DNA of 64,000 bases from PVC group bacterium. GTDB lineage: Bacteria > Verrucomicrobiota > Kiritimatiellia > UBA8416. The notes beneath the pieces are model-generated. The model searched no databases and was not told the DNA's origin. It worked only from the letters and a program-made list of their open reading frames with translations. Every line of letters begins with the position of its first letter. Position 1 is the first letter of the stretch. Position numbers and translations under genes: made by a program. The stretch lies in assembly GCA_003567005.1 (NCBI GenBank), contig PXBF01000029.1, forward strand, positions 45,575 through 109,574. Reading direction: 5' to 3'. Below, piece after piece: positions 40,726-48,948 of this stretch.

Positions 40726-40740
40726 GCACCTTCCGTGCCA
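40726..40740 (-). promoter_or_regulatory. Sigma-54 promoter of amtB-glnK
   Basis: Minus strand TGGCACGGAAGGTGC matches the TGGCACG-N4-TTGC consensus in all but one fixed position, with the required 10-bp gap between the GG and GC doublets. Transcription would start near 40714, about 126 bp before the amtB GTG. An enhancer-binding protein of the right class is encoded divergently 256 bp away. Confidence 0.8.
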
Positions 40741-40880
40741 AATATATCCCACTGCATATTAAATATTTTATAAACCATTTATCATGAATGTTTTATATAA
40801 TTATGTCCTTCTGTTCGACGGTTCGAGAGATAGCGCACATCTACAAATATGTTGACATTTAGTGGAATACCAACAAACCT

Positions 40881-40894
40881 ATACAATTTTGTAT
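40881..40894. promoter_or_regulatory. 14-bp palindrome, possible activator or repressor site
   Basis: ATACAATTTTGTAT is a perfect inverted repeat (6-2-6). It lies about 140-150 bp upstream of the sigma-54 promoter, a typical enhancer distance, and about 105 bp before the activator's start codon. Function is inference from position. Confidence 0.4.
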
Positions 40895-40996
40895 GACTTC
40901 AAACCAAAATGATGTATTAGTTGGATTTGCAAAGCAGACTACACGGCTTGCGCGTGCATCAACTTCTACAATAAGAAAAAAGCAAAGCGATAGATC

Positions 40997-42547
40997 ATGA
41001 TGAACAACATGAAAAGTCGGGCGGAAGCAGAATTGCGGATTCTCTACCTCGTCTCGCGCGCAATGGCACACGAAAGAGGCGTAACATCTCTATTGGATCG
41101 TGTATTGGATGTATTGGAAACCGAAATGCACATGACAAGAGGGACCTTTACGTTACGTTCCCCCGGATCGGATATCTTTCAAATTGAAGCTACCCGCATA
41201 CCCGAAGAAGCGAAACAACGTGGACGCTATCTCCTTGGAGAAGGGATTACGGGAAAAGTGGCTAGCACAGAAAAACCTGTCATTGTACCGGATATCCGCA
41301 AGGATCCCGAATTTCTCGACCGCACGCAAACACGCAAAGATGTCGCTACTGCCTTTATTTGCGTACCGATTATTCATCAGAACCGGGTCATCGGTACCCT
41401 CAGCGCCGATTGCAATACAGCACCGCAAGAAGAGCTCGAACGCCATGAACACTTTCTTAAATTGTTGGCCGACTTACTGGCCGAAGCCGTATACAGTATC
41501 CGCGAAGGTATTGCCGCAAGAGAAAGCCTATTGGCAGAAAACCGCAAATTACGCAGGGAACTGGGAGATCGATATCGACCCGCCAATATTATCGGCAACT
41601 GCCATGGCATGCGCATTGTATACGAGCAGATCGCGCAAGTCGCCGATAGCAACGCCACCGTCTTGATTCGAGGTGGATCCGGATCCGGCAAAGAACTGGT
41701 GGCCCGAGCCATTCATTTTAGCAGCCCGCGCAAAAACAACCCGTTTATATGCGTCAATGTTGCTGCCCTGCCGGAATCCCTTATCGAAAGCGAACTCTTC
41801 GGACACGAAAAAGGCGCATTCACTGGTGCGGCAAACCGACGACAAGGACGCTTTGAAATGGCAAATGGCGGAACCTTATTCCTCGACGAAATCGGCGATA
41901 TTGCACCATCCGTACAAGTACGGCTATTGCGCGTATTGCAAGAACGATGCTTTGAAAGAGTGGGCGGAATGCAACCCATTGATGTCGATGTACGCATCAT
42001 CGCCGCTACAAGTGTCGACCTCGAAACGGCCATTAAAGAAAACCGCTTCCGCGAAGACCTATATTACCGACTCAATGTCTTTCCCATTGGCCTACCCTCC
42101 CTGCGAGAGCGTAAATCTGACATTATCCTCCTTGCGGATCACTTCGTGCAAAAATACAACAAGCTGCACAACAAGGAAATTAAAAGAATATCTTCTGCTG
42201 CCATTAGCATGATGATGGCATACCACTGGCCCGGCAATGTTCGAGAACTGGAAAATTGTATCGAAAGGGCCGTACTCACAAGTAATGACAACGTCATCCA
42301 TGCCTACACACTGCCACCATCCCTCCAAACGGAGGAGCAAACACAAACAGCCCTTATCCCCACAGAAGGTGCCGACTTAAAAGCCATGGTACATGCATAT
42401 GAACGCGAAATCATTATGGATGCATTAAAAAAGAACCGAGGTAGTGCATCGGCGGCAGCACGATACCTTAATACCACCCAGCGCATCTTGAACTATCGCA
42501 TACACCAATTGAATATTGATCGCTCCCACTTTAAAAAACCGGCGTAA
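40997..42547 (+). CDS. Sigma-54-dependent activator, NifA type (GAF-AAA+-Fis)
   Basis: 516 residues. A GAF domain (about 10-165) ends in a helical linker. The AAA+ domain has Walker A GGSGSGKE (from residue 226), the sigma-54 contact loop GAFTGA (273-278), Walker B GTLFLDEIGD and the arginine-finger region FREDLYYRLNVFPIGLPSLR. A Fis-type helix-turn-helix (SASAAARYLNTTQRILNYRI) closes the protein. Domain order and sequence fit NifA/AnfA-like regulators, but the Cys-rich linker of oxygen-sensitive NifA is missing. No nif gene is in the window, so control of amtB-glnK is the safer reading. The start ATG has only a weak Shine-Dalgarno. Confidence 0.9.
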   Translation: MMNNMKSRAEAELRILYLVSRAMAHERGVTSLLDRVLDVLETEMHMTRGTFTLRSPGSDIFQIEATRIPEEAKQRGRYLLGEGITGKVASTEKPVIVPDIRKDPEFLDRTQTRKDVATAFICVPIIHQNRVIGTLSADCNTAPQEELERHEHFLKLLADLLAEAVYSIREGIAARESLLAENRKLRRELGDRYRPANIIGNCHGMRIVYEQIAQVADSNATVLIRGGSGSGKELVARAIHFSSPRKNNPFICVNVAALPESLIESELFGHEKGAFTGAANRRQGRFEMANGGTLFLDEIGDIAPSVQVRLLRVLQERCFERVGGMQPIDVDVRIIAATSVDLETAIKENRFREDLYYRLNVFPIGLPSLRERKSDIILLADHFVQKYNKLHNKEIKRISSAAISMMMAYHWPGNVRELENCIERAVLTSNDNVIHAYTLPPSLQTEEQTQTALIPTEGADLKAMVHAYEREIIMDALKKNRGSASAAARYLNTTQRILNYRIHQLNIDRSHFKKPA

Positions 42548-42562
42548 TATCGGAGGCTGCAC

Positions 42563-44083
42563 ATGAAGGAAGCAACCGAATGGTACCTCAAGAAAAAAAA
42601 CAGCAATGAATACGGCCCCGTCTCCCTCAAAGAGCTAGCCCGCTGGGCGGAACAGTGCCGCATTGTCGCTGGTAACCAAATCTCACAGGACCGCAAGAAT
42701 TGGACACCCGTCGAAGAGATACCAGCATTACAAATGGACTGGTTTGCAGAGCGTCAGGACGGGAAACGATACGGCCCATTTCCCTTGCCTGCCATCAGCG
42801 CCCTTGTTGAACATGACGTATTACCAGATGATGCCCAGCTCACGAACCCCACAACCGGAGAAACCCTCTCCATGGTAGAGGCCCTAGCGCAACTTTCGAA
42901 AGATCAAGCAAACCAAAAAGATCACGAGACCGCAGCAGATACCTCAACCATGCAACCTGCAGAAAAGCCATCGAAACCACACCATATGTCGGAATCATCC
43001 AAAGCGCTGCAACCATCCACTCAATCAATCGATCGCAAACAGGTAGCCACACCCAATAGCGGAAGCAAACCCGAAGAGGCTGAACGTATGTCCCAGTTTC
43101 AACAGGAAATATCCGCGTTAAAACAACAAATCAACGATCTGCTGCATGCAAGAAACAAGCAGGAAAGTGAAGCAGAGCAACATGTAGCGACATTACAGAC
43201 AGAGTTTGAAACGGTAAAACAACAAGCAGCAGAGCAGCACCAGCAAGCCCAAATCAGACAACAAGAATTGGCCACGCAAGTCGAAGACTTGCAAGAGGCC
43301 CTGCAAAAAGCACAAGAAACCAACAAATCTGCGCGGCCATACGATCACCATCAGGAAAACCTGATCGCCGAATTACGGCAACAAGTCGCCTTCATGAAAA
43401 AAAATACGGCCGCCCTGCATGCACAATTGACAACAGCGAAAGAAACGGCCAAACAGCGCGCAAAAATGCTGGCTGGTGCATGGATGGTTGTCACCATCGT
43501 AACAGCAGCCTTGCTTCTTTCCCTACTTGCCAGAGGCTGTCAGCGTAGCCCACAGGATCGCCCCGCAACGAGGCAAGAAACCCGGAGTGGAGAAACAGAC
43601 CGCTTGTCTCCGGTCACAGACAGAGACGCAACGAGCGACCGTGAATCACACGCAGATGCTTCCGATGCAGACCCGCTTCCAACCATTGAAATCGAGGGAA
43701 TACAAGTACTCTCACAGGACACAGACAGGCTTTCCCTCCGCTTCGAGGAAGGTATTTTTAGCAGTTTAGACACATTATCAGCCGACGGCAGACAACTACT
43801 GGACGAACTCGCACGAATATTACCACGCAACCTGGCTGGCTGGACGCTGGTGATCGAAGGACATACCGACGACATACCAATGCGTAGTACATCCCGTTTT
43901 GCAGATAACGAAGCACTGGCAGAAGCACGTGCAAAAGCTGCATCGCAGCACTTCATACAACGCGCCGGCTTTCCCGAAGAGAACATCCGCACAGATGCCG
44001 GTAGCACAGCCCCCTTTCCAAATGATAGTGCCGCAAATCGACAACGCAATCGCACCATCACGATCGAAATACTGCGGCGCTAA
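42563..44083 (+). CDS. GYF_2 / coiled-coil / membrane / OmpA-like protein
   Basis: 506 residues. Residues 1-55 are a GYF_2 (DUF4339) domain (WYLKKKNSNEYGPVSLKELA), and a second, diverged copy follows at about 57-110 (FAERQDGKRYGPFPLPAISA). A low-complexity linker leads to a long Gln/Glu/Ala-rich coiled coil (about 175-300), one membrane helix (AGAWMVVTIVTAALLLSLLA, about 305-325) and a C-terminal OmpA-like peptidoglycan-binding domain with EGHTDD and NRQRNRTITIEI. By analogy with MotB-like proteins the GYF domains face the cytoplasm and the OmpA domain the periplasm. It lies 15 bp after the activator gene and is probably cotranscribed. I know of no named function. Confidence 0.8.
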   Translation: MKEATEWYLKKKNSNEYGPVSLKELARWAEQCRIVAGNQISQDRKNWTPVEEIPALQMDWFAERQDGKRYGPFPLPAISALVEHDVLPDDAQLTNPTTGETLSMVEALAQLSKDQANQKDHETAADTSTMQPAEKPSKPHHMSESSKALQPSTQSIDRKQVATPNSGSKPEEAERMSQFQQEISALKQQINDLLHARNKQESEAEQHVATLQTEFETVKQQAAEQHQQAQIRQQELATQVEDLQEALQKAQETNKSARPYDHHQENLIAELRQQVAFMKKNTAALHAQLTTAKETAKQRAKMLAGAWMVVTIVTAALLLSLLARGCQRSPQDRPATRQETRSGETDRLSPVTDRDATSDRESHADASDADPLPTIEIEGIQVLSQDTDRLSLRFEEGIFSSLDTLSADGRQLLDELARILPRNLAGWTLVIEGHTDDIPMRSTSRFADNEALAEARAKAASQHFIQRAGFPEENIRTDAGSTAPFPNDSAANRQRNRTITIEILRR

Positions 44084-44191
44084 ACACGAATACGAAAAAT
44101 CGTACCTTCATCTCCCAAAACGGACCACTCGTATTCAAAACAACATGATCATTCATGTTCCGACATATAACAAATAGGCGGCCGTATCTCC

Positions 44192-44202
44192 ATGCGGGCT
44201 AG
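44192..44202 (-). repeat. Partial copy of the CTAGCCCGCAT repeat end
   Basis: CTAGCCCGCAT on the minus strand overlaps the ychJ stop codon and matches the first 11 bases of the terminal inverted repeat of the fold-back element at 46160. Eleven bases could be chance; the shared GAGATA-like continuation is only partial. Confidence 0.3.
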
Positions 44203-44693
44203 CGCCCACAACATTTTTTGTACTTTTTCCCACTGCCACAGCTACAAGGTTCATTACGCCCGATCTTGGGCTCTTCCCGCCGATAAGGATCCACACCTAT
44301 AACGCGGCCTCCCGCATAACACCATGTACCGGATTCCCTCACAAACCTTGCGCGTTCATGATGCGCTTGTTCTACATCATCCATGCCATAGCGGGCGACA
44401 AACTCCACGACACCCTCTGTATCCTCCGACTGACCCCGCTCAGTCGTGACAATCTCCAGTTCCTTCCAATCCGCTTTATCCGACCAGGTGCGGGCACCTT
44501 CTTCGTCAAAAGAACCGCGCTCCGAGGACGTCAAGGACTTGCCCAAAAAAGAAATGTTTCCAGTCACATAAGCACTGTACCGGGCACGCATCAATGCTTC
44601 CGCCGTCTCCGGCCGCTTCTTCCCGCCTATGATTGTCTCGCAACAGTCTCCAAATGCAACCCCGCTACCACATGGGCACAATCCTTCTGCCAT
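44199..44693 (-). CDS. YchJ-family SEC-C domain protein (UPF0225-like)
   Basis: 164 residues. SEC-C zinc motifs lie at both ends: [13 protein letters not shown] at the N-terminus and [17 protein letters not shown] at the C-terminus. The middle carries the family segment [20 protein letters not shown] and a W...W NTF2-like core. Such SEC-C tails resemble the SecB/ribosome-binding tail of SecA, and a link to proteostasis is proposed for the family, but no activity can be read from sequence. The ATG at 44693 has GGAG six bases upstream, which the codon two residues earlier lacks. It lies 30 bp after an unknown gene on the same strand. Confidence 0.85.
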   Translation of the reverse strand: MAEGLCPCGSGVAFGDCCETIIGGKKRPETAEALMRARYSAYVTGNISFLGKSLTSSERGSFDEEGARTWSDKADWKELEIVTTERGQSEDTEGVVEFVARYGMDDVEQAHHERARFVRESGTWCYAGGRVIGVDPYRREEPKIGRNEPCSCGSGKKYKKCCGR

Positions 44694-44723
44694 CTGCATC
44701 TCCGATTCTTTTATTGATTACGC

Positions 44724-45008
44724 TTAAAACAGGCGCAAATCTTTCAACGTGCGGCTACCGGGTTTATACTGATCCTGAAACAATCGCTCCTCTACCTTGC
44801 GCTCCAGAGCAGCAGGAATGATAAACTCGTCCTGATGATCCTCCCCTTGAATAACAAGCGAGTAACATACTGTTGGCTCCGAGCGATCGCCTCGAAGAAA
44901 CCCTACAAGCAAAGCATCACGTCCATCAGCCAAGCGCGCCCCAACGCGAACCTCCTGCCCCACTTTCCAAATTCCGGCCCACCGCACGATTTCCACTTCG
45001 CCTTGCAT
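44724..45008 (-). CDS. Conserved-looking protein of unknown function upstream of ychJ
   Basis: 94 residues, not recognised. It begins MQGEVEIVRWAGIWKVGQEV and has strand-rich spacing with a helical C-terminus (IPAALERKVEERLFQDQYKP). No signal, membrane segment or cysteine motif is seen. GGAGG precedes the ATG at 45008 by five bases. Its 30-bp distance to ychJ suggests a two-gene operon. Confidence 0.65.
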   Translation of the reverse strand: MQGEVEIVRWAGIWKVGQEVRVGARLADGRDALLVGFLRGDRSEPTVCYSLVIQGEDHQDEFIIPAALERKVEERLFQDQYKPGSRTLKDLRLF

Positions 45009-45190
45009 ACCATCCTCCAACGCCCACATACACAAACACTGTCCACCTCGACTCGCTCGGGAATCATAAAACGACAGCCGCCCCTTGTCTACTGGCTTTT
45101 CTCCCAGCTTGCAATTAATGTATCGTTTCCATCAACATACATGTGTTTTCATACAGACGCAAATCACCAACCTGTACAAGGAGATGTATC

Positions 45191-45985
45191 ATGCCTGTCG
45201 CCAAGCCAGATCGCCAATGGATACAAGCTGGCATGGACGCCGCAAAAAAAGCTGGCACAATACTGGAAAACGCAAATGACAACATGCGTGACACCCGACG
45301 CATGGAAGAGCATGGTCGGGAAACCAAAATATGGGCCGACGAAATGCTACACCAGGAACTCACAACTACGCTCGCATTGACACACTTACCGGTTTATAGC
45401 GAGGAGGGAGACACAAGATCACCCCAACAAGACGAGTGGTGCTGGGTGATTGACCCACTCGATGGCAGTGCGAATTTTCAACGCGGCTTTAGTTTATGTG
45501 CAAGCTCGATCGCATTATGTCATGGCATGCACCCCATTGCAGGGTTCATATACGATGCCCACACCCGTACTGTAATCGCAGGTGGGCAGACGATTGAGCA
45601 CGAAGCGCAACTACAATGCGCCAACACAGCCACGCTAAACCGCGCCATTTTGTGTACAGGTATCCCCGCTCGATTACAGTGGTCTCAAGATAACGTACAA
45701 CTTTTTAGCAATATGTTTCGCTCTTTTTACAAAATACGCATGCTGGGATCTGCCGTACAAGCATTGCTTCACGTAGCCATGGGCAAAGCAGATGTATATT
45801 TCGAACAAAATATCATGTTCTGGGATGTCGCTGGTGCTTGGGCTATCGCACAGGCTGCTGGTGCCCAGATCATCTCCAAACCGGGAACGCGCGCAGGAAG
45901 CCTTGCCGTTTTGGCTGCTACCGACGCCCTGTTACCGCAAGCCCAAACCGTATTGCAGATCGAGCCCAAACCCCATGTTTCGTAG
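45191..45985 (+). CDS. Inositol monophosphatase family phosphatase
   Basis: 264 residues. The metal-dependent phosphatase motifs are in place: YSEEGD (Glu), WVIDPLDGSANF (the DPLDGSxNF signature) and MFWDVAGAWAIAQAAGA (the WDxAAG-type site). It could act on inositol phosphates, fructose 1,6-bisphosphate or 3'-phosphoadenosine 5'-phosphate; sequence alone does not decide. The ATG at 45191 follows AAGGAG by seven bases. A mobile-element remnant begins 4 bp after the stop codon. Confidence 0.88.
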   Translation: MPVAKPDRQWIQAGMDAAKKAGTILENANDNMRDTRRMEEHGRETKIWADEMLHQELTTTLALTHLPVYSEEGDTRSPQQDEWCWVIDPLDGSANFQRGFSLCASSIALCHGMHPIAGFIYDAHTRTVIAGGQTIEHEAQLQCANTATLNRAILCTGIPARLQWSQDNVQLFSNMFRSFYKIRMLGSAVQALLHVAMGKADVYFEQNIMFWDVAGAWAIAQAAGAQIISKPGTRAGSLAVLAATDALLPQAQTVLQIEPKPHVS

Positions 45986-45988
45986 CCC

Positions 45989-46094
45989 CTAGTGTGCTGT
46001 CCCATTAATACTGCTACACAGTTTTTCGAGTTTCTTGAAAATTGATTCGGCGGTTGCGGTCCATACGAATGGAGCGGCTTTGGTGTTGTAGTGT
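45989..46094 (-). pseudogene. IS630-family transposase, C-terminal remnant
   Basis: The last 35 codons of the transposase are intact in frame up to a TAG formed at the element end. The sequence before it has been replaced by the other terminal region, so no functional enzyme is encoded here. The FVWTAT motif is typical of this family's C-terminus. Any mobility would need a full-length transposase elsewhere in the genome. Confidence 0.8.
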
Positions 46095-46162
46095 AGTTTT
46101 CATGAACAGAGACTATCATTACAGCCAATATTGTGCAATATTATTTATGGGACAGCACACTA
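45990..46162 (-). mobile_element. IS630-family miniature derivative (MITE) with TA target duplication
   Basis: Near-perfect 21-base terminal inverted repeats, CTAGTGTGCTGTCCCAT then AATA with one mismatch, enclose about 170 bp. TA dinucleotides flank both ends (45990-45991 and 46161-46162), the target duplication of IS630/Tc1 elements. The minus strand from about 46094 to 45989 still encodes the transposase C-terminus, including PFVWTATAESIFKKLEKLC and ending NGTAH-stop; the stop uses the terminal repeat. The rest of the transposase is deleted. A 7-2-7 palindrome, AATATTGTGCAATATT, lies at 46127-46142. Confidence 0.85.
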
Positions 46163-46341
46163 GCCCGCATATCTCACAAACTTCGTAGCGAGAGTGTGAA
46201 GCGTGCGTCATAGCGGGTTCGAGGCGCAGTGTGGCAGGCGACAGTGTGTAGAAACACATGGAGGTCGCCACGCAAGTCGCGGGCCCGATATGACGTGCGA
46301 TTCGCGCTCGCAGCAGATGGCTTGTGAGATATGCGGGCTAG
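46160..46341. repeat. 182-bp fold-back element with 20-bp perfect terminal inverted repeats
   Basis: CTAGCCCGCATATCTCACAA at the left end is exactly complementary to the right end (46322-46341). Inside, the two halves also pair imperfectly (for example GTCATAGCGGG with CCCGATATGAC and GGCGAC with GTCGCC) up to a tip GTGT-GTAGAA-ACAC near 46235. The element is much richer in G and C than its surroundings and codes for nothing. Its left TA is the right TA of the IS630 derivative. It could be a MITE or a structured intergenic repeat; it ends 125 bp before the next gene. Confidence 0.75.
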
Positions 46342-46465
46342 ACGAAAGCTCCCTGCTCATGCAACGATCCTACCACGCCCCCTTCTCATCACGCATACGT
46401 ATTTCCCCAAAAAGAACCGAGCAATTATGTTGCGCCGATCTCGTGATTGTGTATTGATAGTCCCT

Positions 46466-47938
46466 ATGAGAACTCTGGCTAGATATAACCTGTTAGCAAA
46501 ACACAAGATCTGCACCCTGCTGATTGCCACACTACTGCTTAGCGGTTGCGGCCAACAGCGCGAAACGGAACTGCCAGCAACCCTGCATCTGGCCAGGGAA
46601 GCCGCGCAAACAGAAGATTGGCAAACCGCCAAGGAATATCTGCTCGACGCCAAGCAGGAGTTCCCCAACAGTTTAACCGTCCAGATGAACCTCGCCATGG
46701 TGCAATGGCGCCAAGCAAATTTTACGGATGCCATCGCAACCTTTAATGAAATCGTAAACCGGGACACCGTACCCGCAGTCATTTGGAAACGCTACGCCCA
46801 ATTGCAATTAGACGCAGGCAACCCCCACGCAACCCGTGAGTTGCTTGATAACATTGATCCACCTACACCAAAAACGCTAACACTAGCCGCTATGGCTGAC
46901 ATGAAAATGCAAGCCTACGAGCGTGCAAAACTCGCCTTGGAACATGCCTTGGAACGTGATGCCACCTACGCCCCCGCTTGGTTCCATTTGGCGATCTTGT
47001 ACCGTGACCACATCCCCAATATGGTGGAAGCACAAATGGCCTTTCGTCATTTTGAATCGAATGCCCCAGAAAATGCCCGCGCAAATATTTCTGATGTAAC
47101 ATTCTTTGGGCAGGCACTGCCTGACCCGGTGCCAGCCACAGAAGAGACACAACGCATCCCCGGAGCGGACCGAGAGGCGACATCTGCAGATATCGAGAAA
47201 AAAATCAGGCAGGTACAAGCGCTTACCGAGCAAGGAGAAACCGACACCGCACTCATCCTCTTAAAGCAAACCGTAGAACAATACCCCAACAATCCCGATG
47301 CCGTCTGGGCGCTAGCACAATTTTATGATGCGGAACTCGAACTGACCGACAGAGCAGACGGCCTCTATAATACCTTTATGCAACTATTCCCACGAGACGA
47401 AAGGGTAAAGGACGTTCCGCAACGGGCACGGACCCGCCAAGCCCAGCAACGGCCGACGGGAGACACAGCCGTTCGCCAAGCATTGCTCTTTCAGCAGGGT
47501 ATCGAACATTATAGCCGGCAGGAATGGGATGCCGCTATCACCGCCTTTCGGCGCGTTCTCTCCATGGACCCCCAAGACGCAGGTGCCGCATTTAACCTCG
47601 GATTGGCCTATCACAAAACCGACGATCTGGATGCTGCCGCAACGGCTTTTCGCCAAGCTCTTGAACATGAACCCGAAATGATCAAATCCCTATATATGCT
47701 CGGCCTCACGGAACGAGATCGAAACAATATCCCGGAATCCTTGCACCTGTTAAACCGAGTCATTCGCATGCAACCCGACTTCGCAAAAGCCCACCAAATC
47801 CTCGGCAGAATCTATTTACAAGAAGGAAGACCCGACATGACAGCCATTCATTTCGAGCGCATTCTGGAAATCGACCCGCATACAGATGAAGCCCGAAATG
47901 CCCAGGCATGGCTCGAACAGCAACAAGATACGCGATAA
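46466..47938 (+). CDS. TPR-repeat lipoprotein
   Basis: 490 residues. The N-terminus MRTLARYNLLAKHKICTLLI leads to a lipobox LLLSGCG, so it is probably lipid-anchored after type II signal peptide cleavage. At least eight tetratricopeptide-like repeats follow, such as DWQTAKEYLLDAKQEFPNS, AFNLGLAYHKTDDLDAAATA and HQILGRIYLQEGRPDMTAIH. An Asp/Glu/Thr-rich, TPR-poor stretch lies in the middle. It likely serves as an envelope scaffold; no enzyme domain is seen. The ATG at 46466 was chosen for the lipobox distance; it has a weak Shine-Dalgarno, and an ATG at 46427 is also in frame. cvpA follows after 27 bp. Confidence 0.8.
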   Translation: MRTLARYNLLAKHKICTLLIATLLLSGCGQQRETELPATLHLAREAAQTEDWQTAKEYLLDAKQEFPNSLTVQMNLAMVQWRQANFTDAIATFNEIVNRDTVPAVIWKRYAQLQLDAGNPHATRELLDNIDPPTPKTLTLAAMADMKMQAYERAKLALEHALERDATYAPAWFHLAILYRDHIPNMVEAQMAFRHFESNAPENARANISDVTFFGQALPDPVPATEETQRIPGADREATSADIEKKIRQVQALTEQGETDTALILLKQTVEQYPNNPDAVWALAQFYDAELELTDRADGLYNTFMQLFPRDERVKDVPQRARTRQAQQRPTGDTAVRQALLFQQGIEHYSRQEWDAAITAFRRVLSMDPQDAGAAFNLGLAYHKTDDLDAAATAFRQALEHEPEMIKSLYMLGLTERDRNNIPESLHLLNRVIRMQPDFAKAHQILGRIYLQEGRPDMTAIHFERILEIDPHTDEARNAQAWLEQQQDTR

Positions 47939-47965
47939 AAAAATCAGAAGCGATCTGGACTTCGT

Positions 47966-48532
47966 ATGATACCTGAACCTTTCACAACTGTGGATATGAT
48001 CGTAATCGCATGGATCACCATAGGTGCGATACAAGGTTTATTTCGCGGACTGTCTGGTGAAATGGCACGTTTACTCGGAGCAATCTGCGCATTTGTCGCT
48101 GGCGCAATCCTACACGAACCCCTTGGCGAGTGGATCGCTGCCTATACACGACTCGATGACAAGGACGGACGTATCCTTACCTATGCTGTAACCGTGATTC
48201 TTGCTCTCATTCTCTGGGCGCTATTTCATAAAATGATTAAGAAACTCTTGCAATTTGTACTCACGACTGGATTCGACAAAACGGCGGGTGTGCCTGCTGG
48301 TATGCTTCGCATGACTGCTCTGGCAGGAATCGCCTTTATTGCCATCCATATCGTGCAGGCACCCTTTAAGGATCATGTCGGACAAGACTCGTTCTTCGGG
48401 CGCCAAGCCATTCGACTTGTACCAGCCGTGCAACGACAACTGGATGCTCACAACCTAAGCCTGCAACGCGAACCCACGAACGAAAACGACAACGCCACCA
48501 ATAACAATGAAGCAAAGGACCCACTACCATGA
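47966..48532 (+). CDS. CvpA family membrane protein
   Basis: 188 residues with four membrane segments. FTTVDMIVIAWITIGAIQGL followed by FRGLSGEMARLLGAICAFVA is the CvpA family N-terminus, and a hydrophilic Asn/Glu-rich tail ends the protein. CvpA was first linked to colicin V export and is thought to affect envelope homeostasis. Its last four bases overlap the next start (ATGA), so the two are probably coupled. Confidence 0.85.
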   Translation: MIPEPFTTVDMIVIAWITIGAIQGLFRGLSGEMARLLGAICAFVAGAILHEPLGEWIAAYTRLDDKDGRILTYAVTVILALILWALFHKMIKKLLQFVLTTGFDKTAGVPAGMLRMTALAGIAFIAIHIVQAPFKDHVGQDSFFGRQAIRLVPAVQRQLDAHNLSLQREPTNENDNATNNNEAKDPLP

Positions 48533-48948
48533 ATCCAACCATGTATCCGGATCTACAATCCAGCTTGATATGCGATGATGTTCGCCAGGAACGAAGTGGA
48601 AAATTTATCCTCATTGGTCTCTTCGATGCGATCGCCCTACCCCGCTATCCCGCCACATTCCAGCGCCTCTGTATCGTCAATCGATGGTGTTGCGGAGAAG
48701 GAACCTTCTTACAGCACAGCCGGTTGCTTGCCCCGGATCAGGTAAAAACAGTGGCAGAAAGCAAACCCGTAACCCTGAAACTTCCTGACACGGAAGCAAC
48801 CGCCACCTGCATCGAGTTTTTCCTCAATGTGCGCTTTGATGCCCCCGGTACATACTGGATTGAAATCATTCTCGAAAGCCAACTGAAGCTACGCTATCCC
48901 CTGCGAGCCGCCATCGTCAAAAAGCCTCCCCAGCAGACCCACCCATAA
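48529..48948 (+). CDS. DUF6941-like protein
   Basis: 139 residues. The N-terminus MYPDLQSSLICDDVRQERSG followed by KFILIGLFDAI resembles the DUF6941 family, which has this C/D-x-GK-x-LIGxFD start and a beta-sandwich pattern afterwards. No catalytic motif is seen. The function is unknown. It is coupled to cvpA by an ATGA overlap and ends 32 bp inside the convergent dnaG 3' end. Confidence 0.65.
   Translation: MNPTMYPDLQSSLICDDVRQERSGKFILIGLFDAIALPRYPATFQRLCIVNRWCCGEGTFLQHSRLLAPDQVKTVAESKPVTLKLPDTEATATCIEFFLNVRFDAPGTYWIEIILESQLKLRYPLRAAIVKKPPQQTHP

Larger units (their letters stand above)
40589..40996. other. Divergent intergenic region between amtB and the NifA-like activator
   Basis: 408 bp, AT-rich toward the activator. 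It holds the sigma-54 promoter, the 14-bp palindrome at 40881-40894 and a TTGACA at 40853-40858 whose best downstream -10 is too far (21 bp). No TGT-N10-ACA (NifA-type) site was found. No gene could be supported in it. Confidence 0.6.

Noticed and set aside
40853..40858. TTGACA as the -35 of a promoter for the NifA-like activator
   Set aside because: The nearest -10-like box is 21 bp away, outside the usable spacing.
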